Below are positions 23,081 to 59,239 of a DNA stretch of 64,000 nt, piece by piece. The stretch covers positions 3,320,001-3,384,000 of the forward strand of contig JAEMWC010000002.1 of NCBI GenBank assembly GCA_016490735.1. The letters are read 5' to 3'. Every line of letters begins with the position of its first letter. The stretch's first letter is position 1. The notes below the pieces were generated by a model. It saw only the letters and a program-made list of their open reading frames with translations. It did not search any database and had not been told where the DNA came from. The position numbers and the translations under genes were made by a program. Source of the stretch: Pachyseris speciosa. Taxonomy: Eukaryota > Cnidaria > Anthozoa > Scleractinia > Pachyseridae.

Positions 23081-23109
23081 TATATGTGTTTTGCCATATA
23101 AGAGACGAA

Positions 23110-24185
23110 AAGAATAGAGAAATAATTAAATATTCATATCCCCGTCAAATCCGTGAAAGTTCACGCATAAGTTTGTACTGCGGATTGATGCATTGCATCC
23201 CGAAAAGCCAATGAAACTGCAAGTGTCCACCCTTGAATCAATCTTAAACTAGAAGACGGAAAAGACGGATTTCACGGGGATATGAAATATTTAAACAGTC
23301 TACTTCTCTTTACTACTGTAAGTATTATCAATAATTATATATCATACTTACAGTTGTAAGGAGAAGTAAAAATAATTAAATATTCATATTCCCGTCAAAT
23401 CCGTGAAATCCGTTTATTTCGTTCTCAAATAAGTATGCACTTTGCATGATGTATTACATCCCGAAAATCAGTGACACTGCAAGTGTCCGTCCTTGAATCA
23501 ATCCTAAACTGGACGACGGAAAAGACGGATTTCACGGGGATATGAATATCTAAACAGTCTACTTCTCTTTACTAATGTAAGTGCTATCAATAATTATATA
23601 TTATACTTACAGTTGTAAGGAGAAGTAAAAATAATTAAATATTCATATCCCCGTCAAATTGGTGAAATCCGTCTTTTTCTTTCTCAAATAAGTATGCACT
23701 TTGCATGATGTATTACATGCCGAAAATCAGTGACACTGCAAGTGTCCGTCCTTGAATCAATCCTAAACTGGAAGACGGAAAAGACGGATTTCACGACGAT
23801 ATGAATATTTAAAATGTCTACTTCTCTTTACTACTGTAAGTACTATCAATAATTATATATTATACTTACAGTTGTAAGGAGAAGTAAAAATAATTAAATA
23901 TTCATATCCCCGTGAAATCCGTGAAATCCGTCTTTTTCGTTCTCAAATAAGTATGCATTTTGTATGATGTATTAAATCCCGAAAATCAGTGACACTGCAA
24001 GTGTCCGCCCTTGAATCAGTCCTAAACTGGAAGATGGAAAAGACGGATTTCACGGGGATATGAATATTTAAACAGTCCATTTCTCGTTACTACTGTAAGT
24101 ACTATCAATATCTTTACAATACATATTATATATTCTACTTACAGTTGTAAGGAGAAGTAAAAAGAATTAAATATTTATATCCCTG
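23110..24185 (+). repeat. satellite 3 (about 260-bp units with inverted ends)
   Basis: Four units repeat ATAATTAAATATTCATATCC about every 260 bp (near 23368, 23629, 23888, 24151). Each ends with CTTCTCTTTACTACTGTAAG and the next begins with ACTTACAGTTGTAAGGAGAAG. Within a unit, CCGTGAAATCCGTCTTTTTC and GACGGATTTCACGGGG pair as internal inverted repeats. The plan and several words (CACTGCAAGT, TTACAGT) match satellite 1, so the two are related. It ends just outside the left terminal repeat of the right element. Confidence 0.85.
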
Positions 24186-24410
24186 TCAAAGCCGCAAAAA
24201 TCCGTCTTTTTCGTTCTCACGTAAGTCTGTTCTTTGGATTGATGTATCACATTCCACAAATCTGAAACTTTGCTCTCGGCTATTCTATCAGTCAAGTTGT
24301 CAAGCATCACTAAACTTTGTGTTTTTATTTTTTTCCGGATTTCCTGGATACGCATCTCAATCAATTTTTGGCATAAATCTTTCAAGGAACTATGTGGTCC
24401 GAAATAAAAA

Positions 24411-24438
24411 GGGAACAAAGAAGTACGGGAAACGATCT
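24411..24438 (+). repeat. terminal direct repeat, left end of right element
   Basis: A 28-bp string beginning GGGAACAAAGAAGTACGG and ending AACGATCT is found here and, without mismatch, at 32612-32639 in the same orientation. The GGGAAC start echoes the GGAAC words of the internal array. Confidence 0.9.
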
Positions 24439-24620
24439 TCTACGTTTCCCTAAATTTTTACTTTTATGTTTTTACATGTCTTAGCAGGATTTTGTCAACC
24501 CAATTTTGGCCGTTGTTTTTATTCAGCATTGAAATTCTTAAGAGGCTTTGGCATGTTTTCTTCATCCCTTAACTGGCTTTTAAATTGACTTTTAGTTTTT
24601 TGGTGCTGTTCTCATTTTTG

Positions 24621-25005
24621 CTTAGGGAACGTTCCCATGATGGGACGATTGTTCCCATTTGGAGTGGTCCTATAGTATGAAAAGGAACAAATTGTTGTGA
24701 AAAATAGGAACAAGGTGTTCATTTAGCATTAGAAAAGGAATCTTTTGTTCCGAATTTCGAACATTGAAAGGAACCTTTTGTTCCGAAATGAGACGCTGAG
24801 GAACAAATGTTCCCATTGGTATTGTTCCTCTTTGTATCATTTTGGTCCGTTTTATTCATTTGAGGAACAATTGTTCTCGTTCGCGAGTTCCGTTTTGACT
24901 GAAATGTTCCTTTTTATTGTCACGCGGAACAATTTGTTCCTAACAATTAGTTCCCACTGATGTAAAATGGTTCCTATTAAGAAAATGACAGTTCCTTTGT
25001 ACATG
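24621..25005. promoter_or_regulatory. GGAAC/GTTCC iteron-like array, copy C
   Basis: I count 19 GGAAC or GTTCC pentamers in about 385 bp, where fewer than one is expected at random. Several form palindromes with 4-6-base spacers: GGGAACGTTCCC (24625-24636), GGAACCTTTTGTTCC, GGAACAAATGTTCCC and GGAACAATTTGTTCC. The array lies 0.5-0.9 kb upstream of the recombinase ATG. It could be a replication origin bound by the helicase protein, a recombinase accessory site, or a promoter control region. Confidence 0.6.
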
Positions 25006-25535
25006 TTCTTCAACAGGACCATTCTTCTTTTCTTGCCATCCACGTTTTTGTCGCTTTTTAATTGCATGGCGAAGCGTTTGTTGTAGTGTTTTAAGTTTGA
25101 CTCAACACGAAACAGAGTCAATAGCAGATTCTAACAGACTTTTCGAGGCGCTTCTTGACTTGTCCGGGCAAGGTAAGGTCGAAGACCATCACACCAACGC
25201 CATACTAATGCCAACATGGGTTTGTAAATTAACCCAAGAATAATGAAGAATGGCAAGCAGAGGCATACCTCAGTAAATTTCAACTCGCACAATGCAACCA
25301 TTGTTGTAGGTATGCACAGGCTTGCCCGGGCAAGGCCGAACCCATGTGGGATGTAACTCCCTGCTATGAATTTAAGTACAATGGTAATAATCTCGGGCAA
25401 GTAGGGACAAGTGCCGACAAGCTCCAAATTAAATGATGGCTCTATTGTTTGCCAATGGGTGTGATTGTTTGGTCGGTTTTTGCTAAGCGGTGCAAACAGA
25501 ATTCTGTTGGCTGAATCAGTTCTTCTTTTCCAAGA

Positions 25536-27263
25536 ATGAACAAGAAGGTCAAAGTCGACTGGTCTACGATTGATGGCGCATCGCCCAAACCAAAACGGCT
25601 TCACTTAGAAAAAGAAGATAAGGACAGCTTGTATCATTGTCCAATTCAGGTATGCGAACACGAAAGATTTCAAAGTCAGCGTGGATGCAGGAAACACGTC
25701 AATTCTAAGCACAGCTGGTTCTTTTATTTTGACGAAAAACCCGACCGGACAGAACTTCGACATTCATCGCAAGTGCTTGACACTAGGTCGTCAAAGACCA
25801 CTACAGATGACTGTGAATCAAGCCGAACGCCAAAACACGGTGTCGTTGTTGTACCTTCATTTTCAGTCTCTGGTCAAATTGGCGAAGCATTCGCGAACTG
25901 GTTGACTGGTATTGGTGGGGGTTGCAAGAAAGATCGCACAGCTCAACAGATAGTGAAGAGAAGCTTTAAATTTCTGAAATTTTGTTGCGAAGACGAGGAA
26001 GAATTGACGTTTGAAGTGATAGACTACAGTCTGTGCTCGCCAAATCTCTTGTTCAAATTCGTAGACTATTTGCAAGACGAGTGCAAACTCGGACATGGTG
26101 GGCGATTGGGCTACATAGACGCAATTTCCTAACTAATGGACTTTAGAAAAATCAATGGGGCATCCTACGCAGTTCTGCGAAACCTATCTGCTACTGAGTT
26201 GTACCTGAAGAGAGCTCGAAAGACGGTGGCAAAAATGATGAGATTGCAGTGGACCCGAGAACTAGACATCGACACGCTGGAAGCTCGAGGCCACTGGGCG
26301 ACAATGGAGGAATTGCTGCAAGTGGTGACATTTCACTTGCCGCGTTACGAAAGCGTCGTAAAGACGTGCAAGAGCAATCCGGGCCAAGTGAACCCGTCCG
26401 AATTGACATTTGCCACGAGATTTGTGTCGATGTACTTGTTCATCAAAGTGAAGGGGTCGCGCCCCATGACTTATCAGTACTTGACAGTCGACATGGTTAG
26501 GGCAGCGAACGAGAACGGGGGATTTATTGACCAGAAAAAGTTCAAGACTGCCGGCAAATACGGGTTTGATTCCTTGATTCTGACCGATGCAAGCGTGCAG
26601 GTGCTCGACAGTTACATCAATTTCGTGAGGCCATTGCTAAAACCCCAATGCGAGTTCGTTCTGGTCACGAGAAACGGAGACCAACACGGCAAGCTGGGCG
26701 ACGTCATGAGTAAACTAGTGTTTGACGCAATCGGAAAGTACGTTCACCCGACGCGCTATCGTCAAATCGTCGAAACGCAAAGCCTCAATCAGCTCACCAG
26801 CAAAGAGCAGAGCATTTTGTCGGAGGATCAGGAACACAGCTCGGCCGTCGCCAAAGTTCACTATCAAAAGCAAAGGTCGCGCGAAGTTGCTGTGAGGGCT
26901 CACGAGTGTCTGCAAAAGTTGCAAAATACCAAAGGCTCTGAGGTGGACGAGGAGGTCAACAAGAGGTTTAGCCATTCAACTTTGAGCCTTGCAGCACCGA
27001 CCGAAAGCACAGAATCAAAAAGCGCGCCCCCTAAGAGGGATGCCCCACCGAGAAACCGATTGCAAATCCAAAGAAGTCATCGCCGCGTGTTTAAATTTAC
27101 GGCGGATGAGGACGATTTTCTCGAGAAAGGGATGAATAGGCACGGATTTGGACAGTGGACAGCTATTCTAAGAGATCCTGATTTGAAGTTTCAAAACGGA
27201 AGAACGGCGGACTCTCTGAAGAAAAGGGCTGCAATCAGATTTGTTTCAGACGTCAAAATGTGA
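25536..27263 (+). pseudogene. zinc finger-tyrosine recombinase-Myb protein, one nonsense codon
   Basis: One frame of 575 codons starts at ATG 25536 and is interrupted only by TAA at codon 199 (26130-26132), where the left copy has GAA. Residues 35-59 form a C2H2 finger (C35, C40, H54, H59), followed by WFFYFDEKP. The recombinase domain covers roughly residues 230-450. Counting the stop as one codon, the first arginine is R309 in KGSRPMTY, lysine candidates are K334-K341, HPTR gives H404-x-x-R407, EHSS gives H434, and VHY gives the nucleophile candidate Y443. This is the complete R-K-HxxR-H-Y set of tyrosine recombinases, which break and rejoin DNA through a covalent 3'-phosphotyrosine. A Myb/SANT-like domain (FTADEDDFLEKGMNRHGFGQW) at about 518-566 probably binds DNA, perhaps the terminal repeat or the GGAAC sites. 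No introns are evident. Confidence 0.88.
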
Positions 27264-27450
27264 GAAAATGTTCTATTTTTCGGACTCTCTGTACTTATTT
27301 GCTCGAGGGCTATGATCTGAAGGTACAAAGAGAAACACCTGCAATTGAAATAATGCACTTTATTTTCAGTCATCTCTTGATCGTACAATTTTCACGGACT
27401 CACTCTTAGCATTGGCACTCATTTTTCTGAAATACTACGAGCTTTTTCCT

Positions 27451-29911
27451 TCATTTTTGGCTTATAAAGTAATTATGAAGCGTGTTCGTTGGCCTCTTTG
27501 TGGGCTGCTGACCCCGCTTACCATCATCTCTTGGCCTCTTTCTACTGTGCATCCTCAACAGGTCGTCAGAAATCGCACAATCATCGACGACACTTGAAGG
27601 GACGGCACTAGCGGGCAATGGGGTGCAGCTGGGAAGGGGTGTCTTGAAGAGCTCTTCCTCGTCGGTACTGTTGTCTTCTAACGCAGTTTCGGGCCGCGAC
27701 AGTCCACGATGCTGCGACGATGGTCTTGGCATGGGCTCCGTGACGTTTTTCACGAACTCTTGATCCTGTTCGTCAAGTATGCCGAGTTCTATGCACACTC
27801 TTCTCCACTCCTCGACCGCCTCGTCTGTATTAAACGTTCCCAGATTCACATGATGGAGCTTCAGTTTGTGGGATAAGGTCACTTGGTAGGCCTGCAAGTT
27901 GCTGCGTAAGTATGGATCTTGTGCGCGCTCAATTTTCTCCACACACTCGTGAAGCTCCGTCTCCGTGGTCCTTAGCCACGTACCGGAGTAGGCTGAACGG
28001 GCCTTCTCGCGTCGCAACTCCTTCTCGGCTGCCCTCTGGGCATCGTTGAACCTCTGGAGATCTTTCAAAATTGGACTCGGCGTGGGCTCGTTTGGGTCGG
28101 TGGGTAGCAGGCTCAGGTTCTGGCTCGAGACGCCCTTAGCCCTAAGCAGATTCTTTCTTAGTCTGATGTGTTCTTCTCGCGACTGCTGTTCTGCGGTTTG
28201 TCTACGTTCCTCCATCCTCAGAATCTGTTTGAGGTGTCTGTGACGCAAACTGCCCGGCTGCGACTGCTCTATGAGGCCTTGCAAGAGCTGTAGACGATCT
28301 GGCGGCGAAATACTGTCGGAATCATGGCCCTGTTCTTCGTCTGTAATGATGATTTCATCGTCCGAAGTATCGTCAGCTGCTGCATCTTTGGTTAAAAGTG
28401 CTGGTAAGGACAACGACCTTATCGCTCCCTTCTCCTCCCACAGTAGAACACCGTCGGTGGCAGGTGATTCGTCTTCGGGCTCACTACTATCGCTATCATT
28501 CTCCGATTCCTCGTCGTCTTCGGACACCTTAGCCTTCTGCGCTACCCAGATGACACAGTCCATGGCGTGTTTCTTCCCTTCTTTTTCGGCTGGGGTAGGC
28601 TTCTGAAGGAGTAGGTTCTTAACCTCCTGTCCATAGCGGGTTGGTCGGCTTGCCCGAATTATAGCTTTCGCTGCGAGGTTATGAGCATTGGGCAGCGGTT
28701 GATGAATGCGCGGGCACTTTGGTACTTAACGTCGTGAGCTGCGTAACCCCCTTGGGTCAAAATCTTCCAATCATCAATGTCCAGCGTGGTTTCGGTGGCC
28801 TCATCTATAAATATGACTTCGGTGGAAGGCGTTATCATTGACTTGTTAAAGGCTCGTTGTTTTGTTACTGTGGCAACGTTTCCGTGATGGATGAGACCGA
28901 GAATGGGAAAAAACAAGCTGGTTTTGCCACTGCTTGCGTCCCCCACCAAGCATGGGACTTTATCCTTGTGTCGTTTTTTATTGTAGTTCAACAGCTTGAG
29001 AAAATCGTCGCAGAATTTTGCCACCTCATGCGGTTCAAGACTATTTTCGAGGACCTCTCTGAAGTATTTTGGGTCAGGATCTCTTGTTGGATCGAACGGG
29101 CAAAACGCTCTTGGTGACACTTTTCCAATCAGATGGTCTTGAATGGCAGCGTTCGCGAAATCTCGTTTCTTGATTGACCAACAACAGCCATTGTTGACCT
29201 CGATTAGATCATAGTCAACGATCAATGGCGCGAACAGTTAGCAAAATGGATCTGCCAAAAGATCAATGACTTTCTTCATCTCGCGTACCAGCCTGCTTGT
29301 GAAGAATTCGTTGGTTGCCAAAGTGTTGACGAACGCCCTGGCCTCGCATTTGTAGGAGTAGGTGTACTTTGAACGAGAGTCCTTCTTATAAACTTTCCCA
29401 CTGTAACTGCCATAGCCTAACCTGTTCATTGCGATGGCAATGTCGTTAACCAAAACTGTTAGTTTGTCTGAAAGCATTTTTGATTCCGCATTAGGTTCCT
29501 CGGATGAAGTCGATGGCTCTAAACTCCCACCAGCCTTAGCAAAGCCAAATTTATCGACGCGCAAACCAGCTCCAATGAGTTTATCAATTGCTTTTCCTAA
29601 GGGTGACTCAAAGTGGTGGTTGATACAAGTCAGTCGAACAACACTCTCGGTACCACATTCGTCTAGGTCTTGCGATGATAACATTTCCGAGCCACCAGTA
29701 CTTTCAAGCTCTTTTGCGAAGCTACTTCTGTAGGAACACTGAGCCAATTCTTCCATAAAGGGATTTTTGTGGTCCTTTAGCACCTTATACAACTCCTTCA
29801 TTGCTTCGCATTCTTTGCCCTCAGCAAATGTTACCTAATGAAGGCAAAGAAAGACACAGTATTATTAATAACGATGATAGCATTATTAATAATGCCAACG
29901 AGAAAATTAAT

Positions 29912-29944
<33 letters not shown>

Positions 29945-30670
29945 TAAAATGATTCACTGATCGACTTGCTGGATGAGTGAATAAATGAAGGAACGTCAAA
30001 GGGATTAATGAACGACTGAACGAACGAACGAACGAACGAACGAATGAATGAATGAATGAATGAATACTCACTTTGCTAGCTGTGACGCTAACCCCACACT
30101 TCAGCAAAGTTCTGTGCACAACTATGGGGCTCGCTGGAGCGCCATTGGGCGTCGTCAAAGCCAGCCAGTAGGTAATGGCGGGACAAAGTGACTTGTTGAC
30201 AAGTGCAGCGTGTCCATCAATCCACTGTTGTGTTGTAGTGCTAGGAATTTGGCTAGATGAATCTTCGTCACTCTCTTCACTCTCCTCTTCGTTGTCTTCA
30301 TTCACTTTCGCTTTGCTTTTAGCATGTGTGCTTATAGTACTGAAGAAAAAGGCAGCGTCTTGAATTCCTGAAAACAAAGGATGACAATGTTTCCGTTTTT
30401 TTTTTCATTGACACTAGAACGCCATTTATTCTAACTTAAAAAGACAACGTCATTTTCACAATACTAACCTGAAATGGCGGTGTCACAAGCATCACGAGTT
30501 GTGCAGATCGCCTCCCAAGACTTTTTTAAAGCCTTTTCCTTCACGTTACAGATACATTTTGCAGTAATAATGCTGCATTTTCCTAATACAACTGGACTCA
30601 AGAAGCACAAGGCATTGCTCTTGATAGCTTCGCTATTTAGCTGTCTGCAAGGTTGTTTGGCACGTATCAT
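27451..30670 (-). pseudogene. superfamily 3 helicase gene, three exons, nonsense codons
   Basis: Exon 1 (30670-30469) starts with ATG and ends at TTTCAG/GTTAGT. Exon 2 (30367-30072) follows a TTTTCAG acceptor and ends at GCAAA/GTGAGT. Exon 3 starts at 29834 after CATTAG; phases match at both joins, giving roughly 960 codons. The helicase core has Walker A GDASSGKT (28942-28919), Walker B EVIFIDEA and the motif C-like CPMLITSQ, the order seen in SF3 helicases of small replicons. In-frame TAA codons lie at 29238-29240 and 28659-28661; the left copy has GAA at both. After the core, the frame shifts by -1 at a run of five A (28582-28586) to enter a 370-codon acidic region rich in S/D/E with a coiled-coil-like RREKAR segment. 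It ends in T359-NTL-HNYF366, similar to a PCNA-binding box. The protein probably unwinds DNA at the element's origin. Confidence 0.85.
29905..30066. repeat. simple repeats inside helicase intron 2
   Basis: The intron between exons 2 and 3 contains (AAT)n at about 29918-29943 and a (GAAC)n/(GAAT)n tract at about 30012-30064. The left copy has shorter versions at 9750-9770 and 9840-9872, so these tracts have changed length since the copies separated. Confidence 0.8.
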
Positions 30671-31530
30671 CTTCGATGTTAGAGGTACAAATGGCTACAG
30701 AGAAACGGTTCCTTATATATAGTTCGGGCACTTGCAAAATCACAGGGAATAAATTTCACACAAATTAAATCTCATATTTTTATCATAATTGGAATTGCGC
30801 CTTTAGTTTTCAACACCTGTAGACTTCGAAAAAAGTGCTAATTAGACTGGACGCTGTCAGTGCGTAATGAACGTCACTGGATCTGGCGGTTCAAATACGA
30901 TGATAGACCAATTCAGTTCTACTTCCATGAATTGCTGCGCCAAACTTTCAGCGACTTGTAAAATCGCAGGAAATGCATCTTTCGAAAAACTGCATACTTC
31001 AGCCATGTTATGAATTACATTTCTTAAAATTAACACTTTTATACTTTTTCGGACCCTGCAAAAAGGCGCTAATTAATCTAGATGCTGCATCTCCCTGTTG
31101 AAAGACACTGAATCTGTTTTAATTTGTTCAAATACAACGTTGGTTGTTTGCATCTTCAGTGACTTGCTATATCACTAGGGAATAAATCTGGCGGTCAAAC
31201 ACTTTAAGGAATATCGCTTGTCTGTTCTTGCAAATTCAGAAATAAGGTGGGAATTTGACAAATTAACCTTCAAGAAGAGAGACGCTTTGTTGGTGGAAAC
31301 AGAAACAATAGGTCCTTAAAAATACCAAGAAAGGATACGGTAAATTTAGCACAACTGCCGTCAAGTGTAGTTACGTTGATAACCACTCGGTCTTATTTCA
31401 GTGCCGATAAAAATGTGGTAATGTGATATTTCAAGTGTATTACAAGTGGGTCTTATACTCTTTGGGTCTTGATAAAACCAAACTTATACAACCAAATGTC
31501 CATAAAAATCCCGGCTGAGATGAACATATA
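30671..31530. mobile_element. non-coding region upstream of the helicase gene
   Basis: The sequence matches 10480-11335 and lies between the helicase start and the satellite. It holds no meaningful open frame. TTCCTTATATATAG at 30708-30721 is a possible TATA-like element 40-50 bases upstream of the helicase ATG, conserved in the left copy. Confidence 0.6.
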
Positions 31531-31539
31531 TAATATATT

Positions 31540-32190
31540 CTTGTTTCCGTCCTTTCCAAGATGCCCGTCTTTACCGTTTATAAAAAAAGGACTTTTGGAT
31601 TGGAAATGTATTCCATTTGGAATCTTACGCACTGCAAGTTAAAGAGGATAATATATTCTTGTATCCGTCCTTTCCGTGATGTCTGTCCTTTCCGTTTAAA
31701 AATAAAGACTTTTGGATTGGTAATGTATTCCATTTGGAATCTTACGCACTGCAAGTTTCGCTGAAGCCCAAAACTTTTTAAAAAACAAGCGGAAGGTATG
31801 GATCTCACGGAGTTCGCGGAAACTGAATATGTTATCATAAATATCTTCTCTTTCTTACTGTAAGTATTATCAAGAAATAATATATTAGTTACTTTAATAT
31901 ACTTTTATTGATTACTTACAGTAAGAAAGAGAAGTTAAAGAGGATAATATATTCTTGTATCCGTCTTTTCCGTGATGCCTGTCCTTTCCGCTTTAAAATA
32001 AAGACTTTTGGATTGGTAATGTATTCCATTTGGAATCTTTCGCACTGCAAGTTTGCCTGAAACCCAAAACTTCGTGAAAAACAAGCGGAAGTTATGGGTC
32101 TCACGGAGTTCGCGGAAACTGAATATATTATCATGAACCTCTTCTCTTTCTTACTGTAACTGATTTTATTTATTTCTTACAGTAAAAATG
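31540..32190 (+). repeat. satellite 1 units inside the right element
   Basis: A partial unit, a full unit starting near 31640 and another from 31918 show the same inverted ends (CTTACTGTAAG ... CTTACAGTAAG) and internal words as the long array at 11340-15215. Here the array is short, and the A-runs are only four to five bases. Confidence 0.85.
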
Positions 32191-32611
32191 AGAAGCAAAG
32201 AAGGAACAAAGATTTAATTTTTTCAGTTCTTTCGCCTTTGTGTCTGTGATCTATGCCTTACTTAAACTGATCTGATCTCCACAATTGCATAACTTCAACG
32301 TATATAAAGGATATGCCGGATACAAAACTCATTCTTGTATCATGGAGCAAGATCGGGATAAACGCCTTGTTTCGCTGATGTAAATTTAAGGCCAACAGTT
32401 TTTAATATCGTTAGAGGAACAAGTGTGCCTTTTCATAGCTGTTCCTCTTGCGAGGAACGCTTCTGCGAATAAATAAATCCAGTTTGAGTGGTTTGGGGGG
32501 CCTAAAAAGGGAAAACCTAATTTTTGGCATTGCTCTACATAGAAATTCATAACAACATAGTCATGGCGAGATTTACGTAGTTCTTACAAGTATTGAAGAG
32601 TTTTTAAAATC

Positions 32612-32639
32612 GGGAACAAAGAAGTACGGGAAACGATCT
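32612..32639 (+). repeat. terminal direct repeat, right end of right element
   Basis: A perfect 28-bp copy of 24411-24438. Immediately after it comes a (CTT)n tract (32642-32672), so the sequence outside the repeat differs from that inside the left end. Confidence 0.9.
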
Positions 32640-33015
32640 CCTTTTCTTCTTCTTCTTCTTCTTCTTCTTCTTTTTTGTGGGCGTAAGAACCAAAATCTTC
32701 CTTTGAGAAAATGCAAGCTGAAATGAACTTTCCATCAACTTTCTGGGGAACAATTTTCGTTTTGAAAATGCTAGCTGACGGTTTTCACTGCCAAAAAAAG
32801 GCAATTACGACCATTCCGAAAAAATTCGGGGGTTATGATTTCCCCCATTGAGAATCTCTGACGCTGCGTTTTTGTTACGAAAATCCGAGTGCACTCCTTA
32901 ATCGACGCCGAAAGCCCAAGCGGAGAACTACCCTCCACCGAACAGATATCTACCGAAACTTGTCGTTGGGTGCCCTTGACGGTTTGCGCCTTACCTTATT
33001 CATAATGTACAATTA

Positions 33016-33365
33016 GTGCAGAAATGTGCCGCTCGTCTTCTCAAGCGCAGTTCTAAATATTTACATGCTACACCGTAATTCATAGAGCTCCATTGCCTGC
33101 TGGTCAAGCACCGTATTAGTTTCAAACTGCTGCTGTTAATTTTTTATGTCTGGACAATTTAGCACTTCTTTTCATTGATGAATTGATATATCGTTACAGT
33201 CCAAGCCTTCCTCTTGCCCAGATCTAATCGAAAAACGTATGGTGATAGGGCATTCTCTGTCGCAGCTCCGAGGTCACGGAATGCTATGCAGATCCTGCGA
33301 TCAGCAAAGAAGCACGCTCTCTATTTTCAAGCGGAATCTCGACTCGAAGGCCACATTTTCTGATA
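33016..33365 (+). pseudogene. LINE C-terminal fragment
   Basis: A decayed frame reads VQKCAARLLKRSSKYLHATP followed by an LHCLLVKHRISFKLLLL block. It then has a serine- and arginine-rich stretch ending in FSSGISTR. This is the pattern after the RT domain in CR1/L2-like LINEs (QNxAARL, LHWLPVxxRIxFK). It holds several stops. From 33370 to 34434 I see nothing else. Confidence 0.65.
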
Positions 33366-34434
33366 ATTTTTTATGGAAATTATTTTCATAGTTGGGTTTC
33401 TTCGAGAATGAGAAAATTAATTATCCAATAGCATTATCGTGTTTTTAAGGCTTGCGTTTTGGAGAAATTACTCAATATTAAGATCGGTTTACCTTAAGGT
33501 CGCTCAAAGATGGATTGTCGGTGATGCCGATTCCTCAGAGGTTCGCCTAAGAACCTCACGATTAAATCCGCTTACAAAGACAACGATTTCATTTGCACTT
33601 CAATTTTTGTTCCTTACTTTGTATTTCAGCAGTTAAACTATTGGTTAGGGTAGCGGATACTTCAAGACTGATGTATTACGATTGGAAATTTTATAAAAGG
33701 TTCTCCCTATTCATTTCACTTCGGAGTTCATAGTCTCGTTACCAGAAATCCGAGTCACGTTTATCAGGAGATAATTTATTCATGATTCATGCGACCCTTC
33801 AAAATGGCTTCCTGAGTTCCTAAAGAATGTAAGGATTTCAACTTACAGAGGACTTCATAAAAATTCACTGGAGACAATGCTGGGTTTTTTTCCCGGACGT
33901 TGCATATAAACTATGAACCTTTTTCCGTGTTAATGTTTAGAAGGCAAACAAAAAGCCGCTTTTAGCCGGTCTTCAGTGTGAAGGATAAGTCCATACAATA
34001 TACTAGATACTCGCTGGCCATTATGTTGCCTTAGAAACCAGACCTTTTTACATAAGCTCGCTGGTGTAGAGAACTGCTGTGGACAAAGAGGCAAAAAGTG
34101 TGGTATACTCAGGCGAGTTTATCGGTATACTCGAGTCAAGGGAAGCAGTATACTCGAGTCAAGCGAAGCGACTCAGAAGCGTTCACAAGAATCACTTAAT
34201 TTAATTTTACAAGATGCCTGAGATCTTGAATAACGCCGAAAAATTGAATAGCCTTTTGATTATTTAAATTTAATGCGACTTCATTCAAGGTGTTGACCAT
34301 TACAGAATGCGAGACCATTTTCACGTGCTACCACGAACAGAAATAAAGTCACGGACGAAATAACTCGGATGTCTAGTAATGTCTCTTAACATAAATCGTT
34401 CTTATTTTAACGACTCCCTTTGCTGTTTTTCCAG

Positions 34435-59239
<24,805 letters not shown>

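Larger units (their letters stand above)
24411..32639 (+). mobile_element. YR + SF3 helicase DNA element, best copy (8.2 kb)
   Basis: The element runs between two perfect 28-bp direct repeats. In order it holds a left non-coding region with the GGAAC/GTTCC array, a recombinase gene pointing right, a helicase gene pointing left (convergent, about 190 bp between the stops), a non-coding stretch, two or so satellite 1 units, and a right-end segment. Direct-repeat ends plus a tyrosine recombinase are the hallmark of Crypton-like elements, which move by site-specific recombination of a circular form. The helicase and the iteron-like array are not standard Crypton parts and suggest replication by the element itself. 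This copy is broken by three nonsense codons and probably one frameshift. Confidence 0.8.

Noticed and set aside
24167..24418. 83-codon minus-strand frame ending at the left terminal repeat
   Set aside because: It mixes satellite 3 with unknown sequence; composition looks protein-like but no family is recognised.
26130..26132. Alternative genetic code in which TAA is read as glutamate
   Set aside because: The host gene and other frames use normal stops, and the sister copies have GAA; nonsense mutation is simpler.
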